Shown: positions 17,003-33,609 of the stretch, piece after piece
How positions within the stretch are numbered: position 1 is the first letter of the stretch
Layout of the letters: each line of letters begins with the position of its first letter
DNA from: Acidobacteriota bacterium
Lineage (GTDB): Bacteria > Acidobacteriota > Terriglobia > Bryobacterales > Bryobacteraceae
Reading direction: 5' to 3'
Length of the DNA stretch: 60,831 nucleotides
Assembly: GCA_005808475.1 (NCBI GenBank)
Contig: SYLY01000001.1
Location: 1 to 60,831 of the forward strand
Made by a program: the position numbers and the translations under genes
The notes under the pieces: model-generated
What the model saw: the letters and a program-made list of their open reading frames with translations, nothing else
The model's database searches: none
What the model was told of the DNA's origin: nothing

Positions 17003-17850
17003 TCGGCTGGCCGTAATCGTTCTTCCAAGGCATGGGTGATCTCGCGGGACCGTTCGGCCGCCGCTTCCACCGCGGATGTGAAGCTGGCGCGCAGGCCGCC
17101 CCGTTCGAGTTCGTGAAGTCCGGCGATGGTGGCGCCGCCGGGAGTGACTACCTGGTCGCGCAGGATGGCGGGATGTTGGCCGGTGTCGCGAACCAGCTTG
17201 GCGGCGCCCAGCACGGTCTGTTCGGCCAGACGCGAGGCAACCTGGCGCGGCAATCCGGCCTTCAGACCGGCGGCGGTCAGCGCCTCGATCACCAGAAAGA
17301 TGTAGGCGGGTCCGGCGCCGGACAATGCCGTCGCCGCGTGCAGCAGATCCTCGTCCAAGTAGCAAACCACGCCTACCGAGCGGAACAGACGCTCCACCAT
17401 GTCGTAATGCTCGGGCCGGGCTTGCGGGTTGCCGGCGATGCAGGTGGCGCCTTCGCCGACAAGGACGGGGGTGTTTGGGATCGCGCGGAAGATCGAGATC
17501 GGCCGGCTCACTATCTGCTCGATCGACCGGATGGTGAACGCCGCCGCGAGCGAAACCAACACGCGCCCTTCGCGCAACCCCCAACGGATCTCCTCGAGCA
17601 GGGACGGCATCACCGACGGCTTCACGGCCAGGATCACGACATCGGAGTTCTCAGCAGCCTCGAGATTACCGCCCGCGCCGGCCAGCGCGCGGATGCCATG
17701 CTCCTTGGCGAGCGCGTCGGCACGCTCCCTGGTTCGAGCGGTGGCGATCACGCGATCGGGACTAGCCGCTCCGGTACGCAACATGCCGGCGAGCAACGCG
17801 CCGCCCATGCTGCCGGCGCCGAGAACGGCGATTCTTGGATTTTCCGGCAT
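16999..17850 (-). CDS. proC: Pyrroline-5-carboxylate reductase
   Basis: Last enzyme of proline synthesis, reducing 1-pyrroline-5-carboxylate with NAD(P)H. The 283 residues start with the Rossmann motif RIAVLGAGSMGGALLAG. They continue through DVVILAVKPSVM and FRAIPNTPVLVGEG to the family signature region SGAGPAYIFLVIEAL and VVTPGGATIAGLHELE. It is coupled to the M3 oligopeptidase, so peptide-derived amino acid use and proline synthesis appear co-expressed. Confidence 0.96.
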   Translation of the reverse strand: MPENPRIAVLGAGSMGGALLAGMLRTGAASPDRVIATARTRERADALAKEHGIRALAGAGGNLEAAENSDVVILAVKPSVMPSLLEEIRWGLREGRVLVSLAAAFTIRSIEQIVSRPISIFRAIPNTPVLVGEGATCIAGNPQARPEHYDMVERLFRSVGVVCYLDEDLLHAATALSGAGPAYIFLVIEALTAAGLKAGLPRQVASRLAEQTVLGAAKLVRDTGQHPAILRDQVVTPGGATIAGLHELERGGLRASFTSAVEAAAERSREITHALEERLRPAE

Positions 17851-17880
17851 CGATCCTAATATTGTACCGGTCCGGCCGGG

Positions 17881-19013
17881 TTACAGCGGTTTAGACGCCG
17901 CCAATTCCACCTTTTTGCCAGACTTCCTGTCCTCCACGATCAGCTTGCCACCCTCTTGCCGCACGTCGTCCACCTGGAGAAAACCGTCCGGAACGCGTGT
18001 GTAGAACATCAGGAACCGCGTGCCGATCTTCGACTTCGCCGGCAGCCAGCGAAACGCGGATTGGCCGAACAGCTTGCCCATCTCCACCGTCTGGCGGCGC
18101 GACACATCGAACGGCTGCGTGCCGAACTCGAGGCCGCGAGCCAGATTCAGGTTCTTGCTGTAGTTCATCCACTCCTGCAGCCACGGGTACTCTTCGCGGC
18201 GGATCAGATAGCCGAACAGCATCTTCTTGTCCGTGCGCAACGCCGTGACGAACACCAGCCGGCGCGCCGGATCGAGCAGGCACCCGGTGTGATCCATCGA
18301 GTCCGGCTTGGCGGGAACCGCCCGCAAATTCGCCAGTCCGCCCTTTTCCAGCGGCGCCATCGGATAGGTGAATTCTTTCTCTGAAACCAAGCGCCGGTTG
18401 GGAGGCATCTTGGTATGCGGCCGCGTTTCGCAACGGCCCACGCTCGCGTCGACCACCGTCTTTTCCGGCGCGAGGAACGGCGATCCGATGGTGCCGTGCT
18501 CCGCCCAGTTGATGGGGCGGTCGAAACCGAGATGGCTTTCCAGTTCGCTTTCGACGTAGACGACCTGCTCGCCGTCGACCAGTTCCAGCTTTCGGGTGAA
18601 CGTCTCCTGAACCACGGGAAGCTTCACGCGGAACGTGACTCCTGTTTCGTTGCCGCGCCGGCCTTGTTCGACGATCTCCCATGGATAGCGGTGCGCCTCG
18701 CCGTGGCCCTGGAATCCGGCCGCTTGCTCTTCGCGCGAAGTGGGGCCGAAGCCGTCCACGCAAACGAAATGGCCGAGCGAATCGCCGAACCGGGGCGGAT
18801 CGCCGGCTTCGCGCGCGCCGCGGACGGGGTTCCACATGGGGCTGAGTTTATCGGGATCGTCTTTGAGCACCAGGCTGGCGAACGCGCCGCCTTTGGACAG
18901 TGTGATCAGTTCGATCTTGCCGTTATCGAGCGCGATGCCGCTGCGCTCCTCGAAGGTGACGGGCCTTTGGGCCAGAAGCGGCAGCGCCGCGAACGGAAGC
19001 AGCAGTCGGAGTT

Positions 19014-19017
<4 letters not shown>
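17881..19017 (-). CDS. Exported protein with galactose-mutarotase-like features
   Basis: A 378-residue protein with a signal peptide (MKLRLLLPFAALPLLAQ). It is beta-rich and reads like a carbohydrate-active mutarotase-fold protein: IALDNGKIELITLSKGGAFASL near the N-terminus, INWAEHGTIGSPFL, and MDHTGCLLDPARRLVFVTAL. No family was recognised with certainty, and no aldose-1-epimerase catalytic His/Glu pair was established. Its start overlaps the stop of the amidohydrolase/CIA30 gene by 4 bases, and proC begins 30 bases downstream. Confidence 0.6.
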
Positions 19018-20822
<1,805 letters not shown>

Positions 20823-20848
20823 GGAAAAAGCATGATAGCGTAGACGCG

Positions 20849-22264
20849 ATGCGGTCCCTGCTTACACTGCTTTTCGCTTCGGCGAACGTACTGACGGTCG
20901 CGGACACGCCGTCGCGCGCCACCGGCCCGGACGGGAGATTCATCTCATGGAAGGAACATCTCATCGACGGCGAGCGCCTTTCCGGCGGCGTCCAGTTGCG
21001 TGGCGCCGACGGCTTGCACATGGCGGATTTCGACAAGGACGGCCACTTGGATATCGTGTCCGTGCACGAGGACTCCAGCCACATCCGGCTGGCATTCGGG
21101 TCGGCGAATCCCGACCGGTGGCATCTGGCGACACTCGCCGAAAACGCCGAGGCCAACGCCGCCGAGGACGCCGCGGTGGTGGACCTCAACGGCGACGGCT
21201 GGCCCGACATTCTCGCCGCGTGCGAGTTGGCGCACGTGATCTACTTCCAGAACCCGGGCCGCGCCGATCTGGTCCGCGCGGGCAAATGGCGCCGCGTTAT
21301 CCCGGACAAGATGAAGGACCGCGGCTCGTTCATCCGCGTCTTCGCCGCCGACCTGGACGGCGACGGCCGCCACGAAGTGCTCACTCCCAACAAGGGCGAG
21401 CAGCTCCCCACCGACAACCCGAACACCCAGCGCGACTGGCGTTTTCCCAAGAAGGAAATCTCCTGGTGGACCGTGCCGCGCGATCCGCTCGATCCCAAAG
21501 GCTGGATCGAGCACGTGCTCACCAGGGTGGAGATCCCGATCAACGTTCAGCCCATCGACATCGACAAGGACGGCGACCTCGATATCCTGGCCGGCGCGCG
21601 CGGCGAAGGACGCAGCATTGTCTTCGAGAACGTCACGGCGAAGGGCGCCGCCCCGCGCTTCCGAGAGCATCCCATCAAGGTGACCGGACACACGGAACCT
21701 CACGCGCTGGGTCCGAAGAACCTGACTTCGTTCATGGCGGACGCGGCGGACCTGAACGGCGATGGCCGCGTCGATCTGGTGATGAACGAGACTAACGCCA
21801 AGCTGTGCTGGCTCGAGCAACCGAAGTCGCTGGACGAGCCGTGGGTGCTGCATCACATCGGCACGATCGCGCCCGACACGCCGACCGGCATCACGCTCGG
21901 CGATATCGACGGAGACGGCAAGCTCGACGTCATCACCGGCGGCTACTCGCAGAATCCGCGAGACCACGACGGCGCCAACATCACCGCGAAGAGCGTGGCG
22001 GGCCGCATCGCTTGGTTCCGGAATCCCGGCGATCCCACGCGGCCGTGGATCCGGCAGGACATCGCAAGGAACAAGCGCGGCATGTACGACGCATTCGTCG
22101 CGCGCGACATGGACGGCGACGGCGATCTCGACTTCGTGGGTACGCGCGGCAACTCGGGCGAGTTCGACGGGGTGTACTGGATCGAGCAGGTGCGCTCGCG
22201 AGAGCCTCGCAAGGCGTTCACGCCGGCGCGCGCGAAAGAGAGTGAACCGCTGCCGTTACCGTGA
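20849..22264 (+). CDS. Exported VCBS/FG-GAP repeat protein
   Basis: A 471-residue beta-propeller-like protein with a probable signal peptide (MRSLLTLLFASANVLTVA). Calcium-binding-type repeats recur: ADFDKDGHLDIVS, VDLNGDGWPDILA, ADLDGDGRHEVLT, IDIDKDGDLDILA, ADLNGDGRVDLVM, GDIDGDGKLDVIT and RDMDGDGDLDFVG. Such proteins bind surfaces or polysaccharides; no enzyme motif is seen. It is the first of six same-strand genes leading to the TonB-dependent receptor. Confidence 0.85.
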   Translation: MRSLLTLLFASANVLTVADTPSRATGPDGRFISWKEHLIDGERLSGGVQLRGADGLHMADFDKDGHLDIVSVHEDSSHIRLAFGSANPDRWHLATLAENAEANAAEDAAVVDLNGDGWPDILAACELAHVIYFQNPGRADLVRAGKWRRVIPDKMKDRGSFIRVFAADLDGDGRHEVLTPNKGEQLPTDNPNTQRDWRFPKKEISWWTVPRDPLDPKGWIEHVLTRVEIPINVQPIDIDKDGDLDILAGARGEGRSIVFENVTAKGAAPRFREHPIKVTGHTEPHALGPKNLTSFMADAADLNGDGRVDLVMNETNAKLCWLEQPKSLDEPWVLHHIGTIAPDTPTGITLGDIDGDGKLDVITGGYSQNPRDHDGANITAKSVAGRIAWFRNPGDPTRPWIRQDIARNKRGMYDAFVARDMDGDGDLDFVGTRGNSGEFDGVYWIEQVRSREPRKAFTPARAKESEPLPLP

Positions 22265-22309
22265 CCGGCGCGGACCCGCGCGCTGCGATAAGATTCTCAT
22301 GACTCCCGA

Positions 22310-24967
<2,658 letters not shown>

Positions 24968-24978
24968 AGGTGACGACG

Positions 24979-26328
24979 ATGAATCGACGCGATGCGTTGC
25001 GAATGATGGGATGCGGGTTCGGCTCGCTCGGCCTGGCCGGGTTGGCGTCCGCGGAGCAGGGGCCGCACTTTGCCGCAAAGGCGAAGCACGTCATCTTTCT
25101 TTACATGAACGGCGGCTGGTCGCAAGTGGACACGTTCGATCCGAAGCCTCGTCTGACCAAGCATCACGGCCAGCCGATGCCCGGGCCGAAGGTGAAGACC
25201 GACAGCGCCACGGGCAATCTGATGGCGTCGCCGTTCACGTTCCAGAGGTACGGCCAGAGCGGCCTCGAGGTAAGCGAGATCTTCCCGAAAACCGCCGGAT
25301 TGATCGACGACTTCGCGGTGATCCGCTCCTGCTATGCCGACAGCGGCAACCACGGACCGTCGATGATGCTGATGAACACCGGGCATCAGATCGCCGGGCG
25401 GCCATCGATGGGATCGTGGCTGTCTTACGGGCTCGGCTCGCCGAACCGCAATCTGCCGGGCTTTGTCGCGCTGTGCCCCGGATACCCGGTGATGGGTCCG
25501 CGCCTGTGGAGCTCGGGCTTCCTGCCGAACATCCACCAGGGCGCCTACGTTCCAAACAACGAGCGGACGCCGGACAAGCTGGTGCAGTACATCCGCAACG
25601 AGAAGCTGACCATCGACGAACAGCAGCGGCAACTGGCGCTGCTCGACCGGTTGAACAAGCTCTACCTCGGCGACGGCGCCGCGCAACCGAAGCTCGCGGC
25701 CGGCGTACAGGCGATGGAGTCGGCGTTCCGCATGCAGATGGAAGCCCCCGCGGCGTTCGACATCGATCAGGAGAAGCCGGAGACTCGCGCCCGCTACGGC
25801 GACACGGACTTCGGCCGCGGCTGCCTGCTTGCCCGGCGGCTGGTGGAACGGGGCGTGCGCATGGTGCAGGTCTACTTCGGAAATTCGCAGCCGTGGGACA
25901 GCCACGAGGACATCAATTCGCACAAGCACCTGGCGCGCGAAGCCGACCCTGGCATCGCGTCGTTGATCCAGGACTTGAAGGCGGCCGGGCTGTTCAACGA
26001 CACCGTGGTGATGGTGGGCAGCGAGTTCGGCCGCACGCCGATGATCCAGAGCGCGGGCCAGTTGCGCGTCAATCAAGGCCGCGACCACAATACTCCGGCC
26101 TTCACCACGCTGTTGGCGGGCGGTGGAATCAAGGGCGGTATCGCCTACGGAACCACCGACGACTTCGGCTACAAGGCCGTGGAAAAGCGAGTGCATCCGC
26201 ACGACCTGCACGCCACCGTGCTCCACCTGCTCGGCATCGACCACACCAAGCTCACCTACCGCTACAGCGGCCGCGATTTCCGGCTCACCGACGTCGGCGG
26301 CAACGTGCTGAGGGAGATCCTGGCTTAG
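24979..26328 (+). CDS. DUF1501 protein (sulfatase-like fold, Tat-exported)
   Basis: A 449-residue DUF1501 protein, usual partner of PSCyt/DUF1549/DUF1553 proteins. The start MNRRDALRMMGCGFGSLGLAG supplies a Tat-type signal; an upstream in-frame start overlapping the previous gene is rejected. Typical features are HVIFLYMNGGWSQVDTFDPKP, a NHGPSMMLMNTGHQ segment, NSQPWDSHEDI and VGSEFGRTPM. The family is related to the alkaline phosphatase/sulfatase superfamily, but no activity is proven. Confidence 0.92.
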   Translation: MNRRDALRMMGCGFGSLGLAGLASAEQGPHFAAKAKHVIFLYMNGGWSQVDTFDPKPRLTKHHGQPMPGPKVKTDSATGNLMASPFTFQRYGQSGLEVSEIFPKTAGLIDDFAVIRSCYADSGNHGPSMMLMNTGHQIAGRPSMGSWLSYGLGSPNRNLPGFVALCPGYPVMGPRLWSSGFLPNIHQGAYVPNNERTPDKLVQYIRNEKLTIDEQQRQLALLDRLNKLYLGDGAAQPKLAAGVQAMESAFRMQMEAPAAFDIDQEKPETRARYGDTDFGRGCLLARRLVERGVRMVQVYFGNSQPWDSHEDINSHKHLAREADPGIASLIQDLKAAGLFNDTVVMVGSEFGRTPMIQSAGQLRVNQGRDHNTPAFTTLLAGGGIKGGIAYGTTDDFGYKAVEKRVHPHDLHATVLHLLGIDHTKLTYRYSGRDFRLTDVGGNVLREILA

Positions 26329-26332
26329 AACC

Positions 26333-28830
26333 ATGAAGGCTGCGCTGATCCTCGCCGCCGCCGCGCAAGCGTTGTTCGCCCAGTCCGCTCCCGCCGAACT
26401 GAAGCGAGCGCTCGACAAGCACTGCGCGGCGTGCCATTCGGGACCGGCGGCGAAGGCGGGGCTCGACCTTAGTGCCGTTCCTTTCGACCTCGCCACCCGC
26501 GCCACGCGCGAGCGCTGGGTCCGCATTCACGACCGCATCGAGAGAGGCGAGATGCCGCCCAAAGGAGTGGGCATCGGCGAAGCGGAGCGCGCCGCGATCG
26601 TCCAGAGGCTTGCCGCCGGGATCCACACGGCGGACTACGCCGATACGGTCAAGCACGGCCGAGGCCCGATGCGCCGAATGAATCGCGACGAGTACGAGCA
26701 GAACCTCCGCGATGTTCTCCAGCTTCCGCATCTCGACATCCGCGACATGCTGCCCGAGGATCGCGAGGCGCATCACTTTAACAAGGTTTCCGATTCGCTC
26801 GACATGTCGCGCGTGCAGCTCACCGCGTACCTCGACGCGACCGAGGCCGCGCTACGCCAGGCGATGGCGGGCTCGGCGCAACCACCGGAGCCGGTGAAGT
26901 TCCGAACGTCGGGAATCCGGTTGTTTCCCGGCCTTCGCAGCACGGGCGGCCGGGAGTCGATGTTCTTCATCAAAGGGGACCAGGGCATCAACGTGGCGAG
27001 CGAGCGGCCCGGGCCCGTCGGTCCGGAGATGGAACAGGATCCAGCCGTCGAGATGGGACTGTTCCGGTCGCCAGGCTGGCCCTACGGTGCGTTCCCACGA
27101 GGCTTCTCCTCTCCGCACGCCGGCGAGTATCGCGTTCGATTCCACGCCCGTGCCGTGCTGCAACACCCCGGCTTCCGGCTGACCGAGGCGCGTCAAGCAG
27201 TACCGATGACGTTCCGTTCCCGGCGGCCCACCAATCACGACATCGCCGAGGACGTGAAGTCCACCGGCGGAATCCTCGAGATTCAGCCGCAACCGCAAGT
27301 ATATGAGACGGTCGTACAGCTCGCCAAGGGACAGACGGTGGAGTACGGACTGCTCGGACTGCCGGTCCCGCAAGTGGACGCCATCCCCAGCAAGCCGGGG
27401 AGCTACCGCTATCCGCCGTTCCCGCCGGATGGCCAGCCGGGCGTGGCTTTCCAGTGGATCGAGATCGAAGGACCCATCGCCGCCCCGTCGTGGCCGCCGC
27501 CAAGCCACCGCGTGCTGTTCGACAATCTGGGCGCCGCGCCCGATCCGAAACAGCCGAAGGAAGAGGCTCGCCGGCTGTTGCGGCGCTTCATCGCGGTAGC
27601 CGCGCGCCGGCCCGCGCCGGAGGAAGCCGTCCGGAAATTCGACGACCTCGTGTTGGCGCGGCTCGACAAGAACGAGCCGTTCGCCGAAGCGATGATCGCC
27701 GGGTATCAGGCGGTCCTGTGCTCGGGGCTGTTCCTCTATCTGCGGGAGCCCGGCGACGACTTCGCCATCGCCGAACGGCTCTCGCACTTCCTCGCCAATT
27801 CGCGTCCCAGCGGCGATCTGTCGCGGCTTGCCGCGGAAGGCCGGCTCCGCGACGCCCGCGTGCTGCGCCGGGAAACGGAGCGGCTCATCGCCGGCGCCGG
27901 CTTCGAACGGTTCGTGACCAGCTTCACCGATTACTGGCTGAGCCTGCGTCATCTGCGCCGCGACGATCCCGACATCCGGCTCTATCCGGAATACCGGCTG
28001 GACGAATATCTGGTCGACTCGATGGAACGCGAGACCCGCGCCTACTTCACGGCGATGGTTCGCGAGAACCTGCCGGTGCGTGCAATGGTGGATTCCGATT
28101 TCGCGTTGGTCAACGACAGGCTGGCACGGCACTACAACCTGCCGCCCGTGACCGGATCGGCATTGCGCCGGATCGCCTTGCCGAAAGGGAGCCCACTAGG
28201 CGGATTGCTGACGCAGGGGGCGATCCTGAAGCTCACCGCGAACGGGACATCGACGTCGCCGGTGCTGCGCGGCGCCTGGATCATGGACCGGATCGCCGGC
28301 GACCCTCCACCTCCGCCGCCGCCCGGCGTTCCCGCCGTGGAGCCCGACATCCGCGGCGCGAAGACGATTCGCGATCTGTTGGCGATGCACACCAAATCGG
28401 AAACGTGCGCATCGTGCCACGCCAAATTCGACCCGGTGGGGCTGGCGCTCGAGAACTTCGATGTTCTCGGCAAGTGGAGAACGCGCTACCGCGGCGTTAG
28501 CGAAGGCGAACGGGTGACCGGCATCGACCACACCGGGCACGACTTCTCGTATACGATCGCCGGCCCGGTCGACGCGAGCGGAAAGCTAGCCGATGGGCGG
28601 AGCTTCCAGGACGTCCGCGAGTTGAAGGCCATCTTCGCGGCGAATCCGCGCCAGCTCGCGCGCAACCTGATGCATCAGTTCACGATCTACGCCACCGGGA
28701 CGCCGGTGCGCTTCTCCGACCGCGCGGAGATCGAGAAGGCGCTCGACGCCTGCGCAGGCGGCGGATACCGGACGCGCGACCTGATTCACGCGCTCGTGCA
28801 AAGTAGAATCTTTCTGGGAGAGCCACGCCA

Positions 28831-28834
<4 letters not shown>
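26333..28834 (+). CDS. DUF1587/1595/1592/1588/1585 cytochrome-like protein
   Basis: An 833-residue exported protein. After the signal peptide is a heme motif CAACH (Cys31, Cys34, His35). The DUF1587 region follows (MRRMNRDEYEQNLRDVL), a beta-rich insert (about 200-390), then DUF1595, DUF1592 (RLSHFLANSRPSGDLSRLA), DUF1588 with a second CASCH near residue 691 (CASCHAKFDPVGLALENFD) and DUF1585 at the C-terminus. It starts 4 bases after the DUF1501 gene and overlaps the DUF1552 gene by 4 bases. The DUF1592/DUF1552 pair parallels the DUF1549/DUF1501 pair upstream. Confidence 0.92.
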
Positions 28835-30144
<1,310 letters not shown>

Positions 30145-30177
30145 CGCGATCCGGCGGATCTGATAGGATGATTCGCG

Positions 30178-33100
30178 ATGATCATGTTCGGTTGGGCGGT
30201 GGCGGTGGTGGCCACCAGCGCCGCCTTCGCGCAGACCACTTCCACTGAGGTTCTGGGCCGCGTCGCCGATTCGACCGGAGCGGTGATCCCGAACGCGAAA
30301 GTCCGTCTGGTGCGATCCGCGACGGGCGAGGCCCGCGAGACGGTCACCACGGCGGCGGGCGGATACTCGTTCCCGCTCATCGAAATCGGCGAGTACTCGA
30401 TCACGGTGCAGTCCACTGGCTTCAAGACCCAGGAAAAGCGCGGCGTCACCGTGCAGATCCAGCAAAAGGCGCGCGTCGATTTCGAACTGACGCTCGGCGA
30501 GACCAGCGAGCGAGTCGAGGTCACCGCCGCCGCCGTTCAACTGCGCACCGACGACGCCGCGGTCGGCCAGGTGATCGACAACAAGCGCGTGGTCGAGCTA
30601 CCGCTCAACGGACGTAATATCGCGACGTTGGCCGTGCTCACGCCGGGCGTTCAGTTCGGCCGCCGCCAGGGATTCGATGGCACGGGCGGAAGTCCGATCC
30701 CCGGCCGCATGGTCGCCATCAGCGCCAACGGCCAGCGCGATATCAATCAGCAGGTCTCGATCGACGGCGTCACGGCGATGGGCTCGCAGGTGAACGTGAT
30801 GGTGTTCACGCCGTCGGTGGACGCGATCGAAGAGTTCAAGGTCCAGACCAGTTCGTACTCGGCCGAGTACGGCCAGAACAGCGGCGCTCACGTGCAGATC
30901 TCCCTCAAGGCCGGCACCAACCGTTTGCGCGGAACTTTCTATGAGTTCCTGCGCAACGACAAGCTGGCGGCGGAAGACTACTTCCTCAACTTCGGGCTGC
31001 CAGCGGGCACGGCCCGCCGCGAGAAGAACGCGCTGCGGCGGAATCAGTTCGGCGGCTTCCTGAGCGGCCCGGTGTGGCTGCCCAAGCTCTACGACGGCCG
31101 CAACCGCACGTTCTGGAGCTTCAACTACGAGGGGCTTCGCGAGACGCTCGAGGTGTCGCGGGAGGCGTTCTGGTTCCCCGAACCGTTCCGCCGCGGCGAC
31201 TTCTCCGCGCTGCTCTCGCCGCTGGTCCGCAACGGAGCGCCGGTGCGCGCGCCGATCGTGATTCACGATCCGGTCACGGGCGAGCCGTTCCGCGATTCCA
31301 CCGGGCGCATCGCCAATATCATCCCGGCCAGCCGCATTCACAAGGGCGCGCAGGACTTCATCAACAAGTTCCAGCCACTGCCGGCTTTCCAGCCGGAAGA
31401 CATCCTGGATGCCAACGTCAGGGGCGGCGTCGCCAACATCACCGGATCGAAGCAGGCGTTCTTCCGCGTCGATCACAACTTCTCGCCGCGGGACCGCGTG
31501 TTCGTCCGCTACATCCGCGACACCATGCGGTACGACTCGTTCGATCTCAATCCGAATTTCCCGCTGCTCAACGGCGCCACGCCGGGGAACTGGGCCGTGC
31601 AGCACATCCACATCTTCACCCCGCGGGTGCTCAACGAATTCCGCTACGGCTGGAACGGCGCCGACGCCAACACCGCGGGTCCGCGCACGGACACGGCCTT
31701 CAACCTCGACTCGCTCGGGATCGGAAAGTTTCGCGTCGCCACCGACGGCAATCGCGAACTGCGGGGCCGAGAAACGGGCATCCCCGACACCATCATTCCC
31801 GGCGACCGCGACAAGAGCATGCCGAGCCTCGGGATCAATCGCACGCACCAGATCGCTAACAACCTGAGCATCCTGCGCGGCTCGCATAGCTTCAAGACCG
31901 GCTTCGAAGTGCGCCGGCTGTTCCTCGAACTCGGCTCGTCGAACAACCCACGCGGATCCATCGCCTGCTGCCTGGCCGGATACAACCTGGCGGGCTGGCT
32001 GCTGGGATATCCGAGTGCGTCGACGACGGCCGAAGGGCTCGGCTTCAGCGTCGCCAATCAACAGCGATGGAGCGCGTATTTTCTCGACGAATGGAAGGTG
32101 TCGCGCAAGCTCACCGCCAATCTCGGCCTGCGATGGGATCACTTCACCGTGCCGGTGGACGAGCGGGGCGGATGGCGCACCTTACGCCTGGACGTACTCA
32201 CGCGCGCCAGCGACGGACGCGATCTCCCCACGCTGGTTCCGGCGCCCGCCACGAAGAACTCCAAGCTCCACAACGGCGACAACCGCTACTTCATGCCGCG
32301 GCTCGGCCTGGCGTACCGCGCCACCGAGAAGCTGGTGTTCCGGTCCGGCTTCGGATGGTTCGTCAACGCGAACATGCTGAACAACTACAACATCCTGAGC
32401 CGGAATCCACCGGGCGGCGGCACGTTCACCTACAACGCCGTCACCGATCCGGCCCTGGCGCTTCAGTATGCGTACGCGGGGCGCACTTACAATATCCAGA
32501 CGCGCCGGATCCGGCAGGGCACGCCCGCCATCACGCTCGACAACCTGTTCCCGGCGTCCACCGGACCCGCCGCGGCCGGACGGTCGAACCTGATTCTGAT
32601 CCCGCCCGATAACCGCAACACCAACCACGTGCAGTGGAGCTTCGACGTGCAGCGCGCGATCCCCGGCCACATCTTCCTCACCGTGGGCTATGTCGGCAGC
32701 AAGACGAGCAACATGGACAACACGGTGGACAACTTCAACAATCCGGACCCGTCGCCGAACACCGACATCAACATCCGGCGTCCGTGGCAAGCCTACATCG
32801 ACCAGGGGACCAGCACGGCGCCGCAGCCGCTCGGCTCGGTCCGCTATCTGGATAGCTATTCCAACGCCTTCTACCATGGACTGCAGGTGCAGGCCGAGAA
32901 GCGATACTCCCACGGACTCGCGTTCGGTGTTTCCTACACCTACAGCAAGGCGCTTGGCGAAGGATACGGCCGCAACGACGGCGGAGTCTGGCAGAATCCC
33001 CGGGACCGCCGTTCCGACCGGGGCCGCTTCCCGTTCGACGTGACGCAGAACGCGGTGATCCACTATGTGTGGGAGTTGCCGCTATTCAAGTCGATGAAGG

Positions 33101-33609
33101 GCGCTCCGGGCGCGATCCTCGCCGGATGGCAGACCAACGGCATCCTGACGCTTCGCACCGGATTCCCGTTCTCACTGGCCGGCGGTAACCTGAACACCGG
33201 CTCGGCGTCGCGTCCGGATCGCGTGGCGGATGGGCGACTGGAAGATCCCAAGCGCTCGGTCTGGTACGATCGCACCGCGTTCCGCCGCGTGGACTGCAAC
33301 ATCCCGTCGCGCCCGGACCTGTGCCACTACGGCAACGCGGGACCCGCGATCCTGAACTCCCCGGGGGCGCGCGAGTTCGACCTCTCGCTGTACAAGAACT
33401 GGAAGATCGCGCCGCTGGGCGACTCCGGCCGCTTGCAGTTCCGCGCGGAGCTGTTCAACGCGTTCAATTCGCCGCAGTTCGGGCAGCCGCAGGGGATCTC
33501 GTTCACCTCGCTCGACTCGGTGGTTCCCGACGGCCCGCGCGACGCCGAGGTGCGGGGTCTGCGACTGCCGATGCGCGTGGTGCAGTTCGGGCTGAAGCTC
33601 TACTTCTGA
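30178..33609 (+). CDS. Oar-type TonB-dependent receptor with carboxypeptidase-regulatory domain
   Basis: A 1143-residue outer-membrane protein, typical in length for the acidobacterial group. It has a signal peptide ending AAFAQ, an N-terminal carboxypeptidase-regulatory-like domain (GRVADSTGAVIPNAKV...GGYSFPLIEIGEYSI), a plug region with VVELPLNGRNIATLAVLTPGV, and a long beta-barrel ending in VVQFGLKLYF with a C-terminal aromatic residue. The ligand is unknown; the position after the DUF1501/DUF1552 operon suggests uptake of its products. The last 10 bases overlap the convergent phosphoesterase gene. Confidence 0.92.
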   Translation: MIMFGWAVAVVATSAAFAQTTSTEVLGRVADSTGAVIPNAKVRLVRSATGEARETVTTAAGGYSFPLIEIGEYSITVQSTGFKTQEKRGVTVQIQQKARVDFELTLGETSERVEVTAAAVQLRTDDAAVGQVIDNKRVVELPLNGRNIATLAVLTPGVQFGRRQGFDGTGGSPIPGRMVAISANGQRDINQQVSIDGVTAMGSQVNVMVFTPSVDAIEEFKVQTSSYSAEYGQNSGAHVQISLKAGTNRLRGTFYEFLRNDKLAAEDYFLNFGLPAGTARREKNALRRNQFGGFLSGPVWLPKLYDGRNRTFWSFNYEGLRETLEVSREAFWFPEPFRRGDFSALLSPLVRNGAPVRAPIVIHDPVTGEPFRDSTGRIANIIPASRIHKGAQDFINKFQPLPAFQPEDILDANVRGGVANITGSKQAFFRVDHNFSPRDRVFVRYIRDTMRYDSFDLNPNFPLLNGATPGNWAVQHIHIFTPRVLNEFRYGWNGADANTAGPRTDTAFNLDSLGIGKFRVATDGNRELRGRETGIPDTIIPGDRDKSMPSLGINRTHQIANNLSILRGSHSFKTGFEVRRLFLELGSSNNPRGSIACCLAGYNLAGWLLGYPSASTTAEGLGFSVANQQRWSAYFLDEWKVSRKLTANLGLRWDHFTVPVDERGGWRTLRLDVLTRASDGRDLPTLVPAPATKNSKLHNGDNRYFMPRLGLAYRATEKLVFRSGFGWFVNANMLNNYNILSRNPPGGGTFTYNAVTDPALALQYAYAGRTYNIQTRRIRQGTPAITLDNLFPASTGPAAAGRSNLILIPPDNRNTNHVQWSFDVQRAIPGHIFLTVGYVGSKTSNMDNTVDNFNNPDPSPNTDINIRRPWQAYIDQGTSTAPQPLGSVRYLDSYSNAFYHGLQVQAEKRYSHGLAFGVSYTYSKALGEGYGRNDGGVWQNPRDRRSDRGRFPFDVTQNAVIHYVWELPLFKSMKGAPGAILAGWQTNGILTLRTGFPFSLAGGNLNTGSASRPDRVADGRLEDPKRSVWYDRTAFRRVDCNIPSRPDLCHYGNAGPAILNSPGAREFDLSLYKNWKIAPLGDSGRLQFRAELFNAFNSPQFGQPQGISFTSLDSVVPDGPRDAEVRGLRLPMRVVQFGLKLYF

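Noticed and set aside
14966..17584. 872-residue form of the M3 oligopeptidase
   Set aside because: The extra N-terminus overlaps proC in another frame; the ATG at 17002 overlapping the proC stop by 4 bases is the coherent start.
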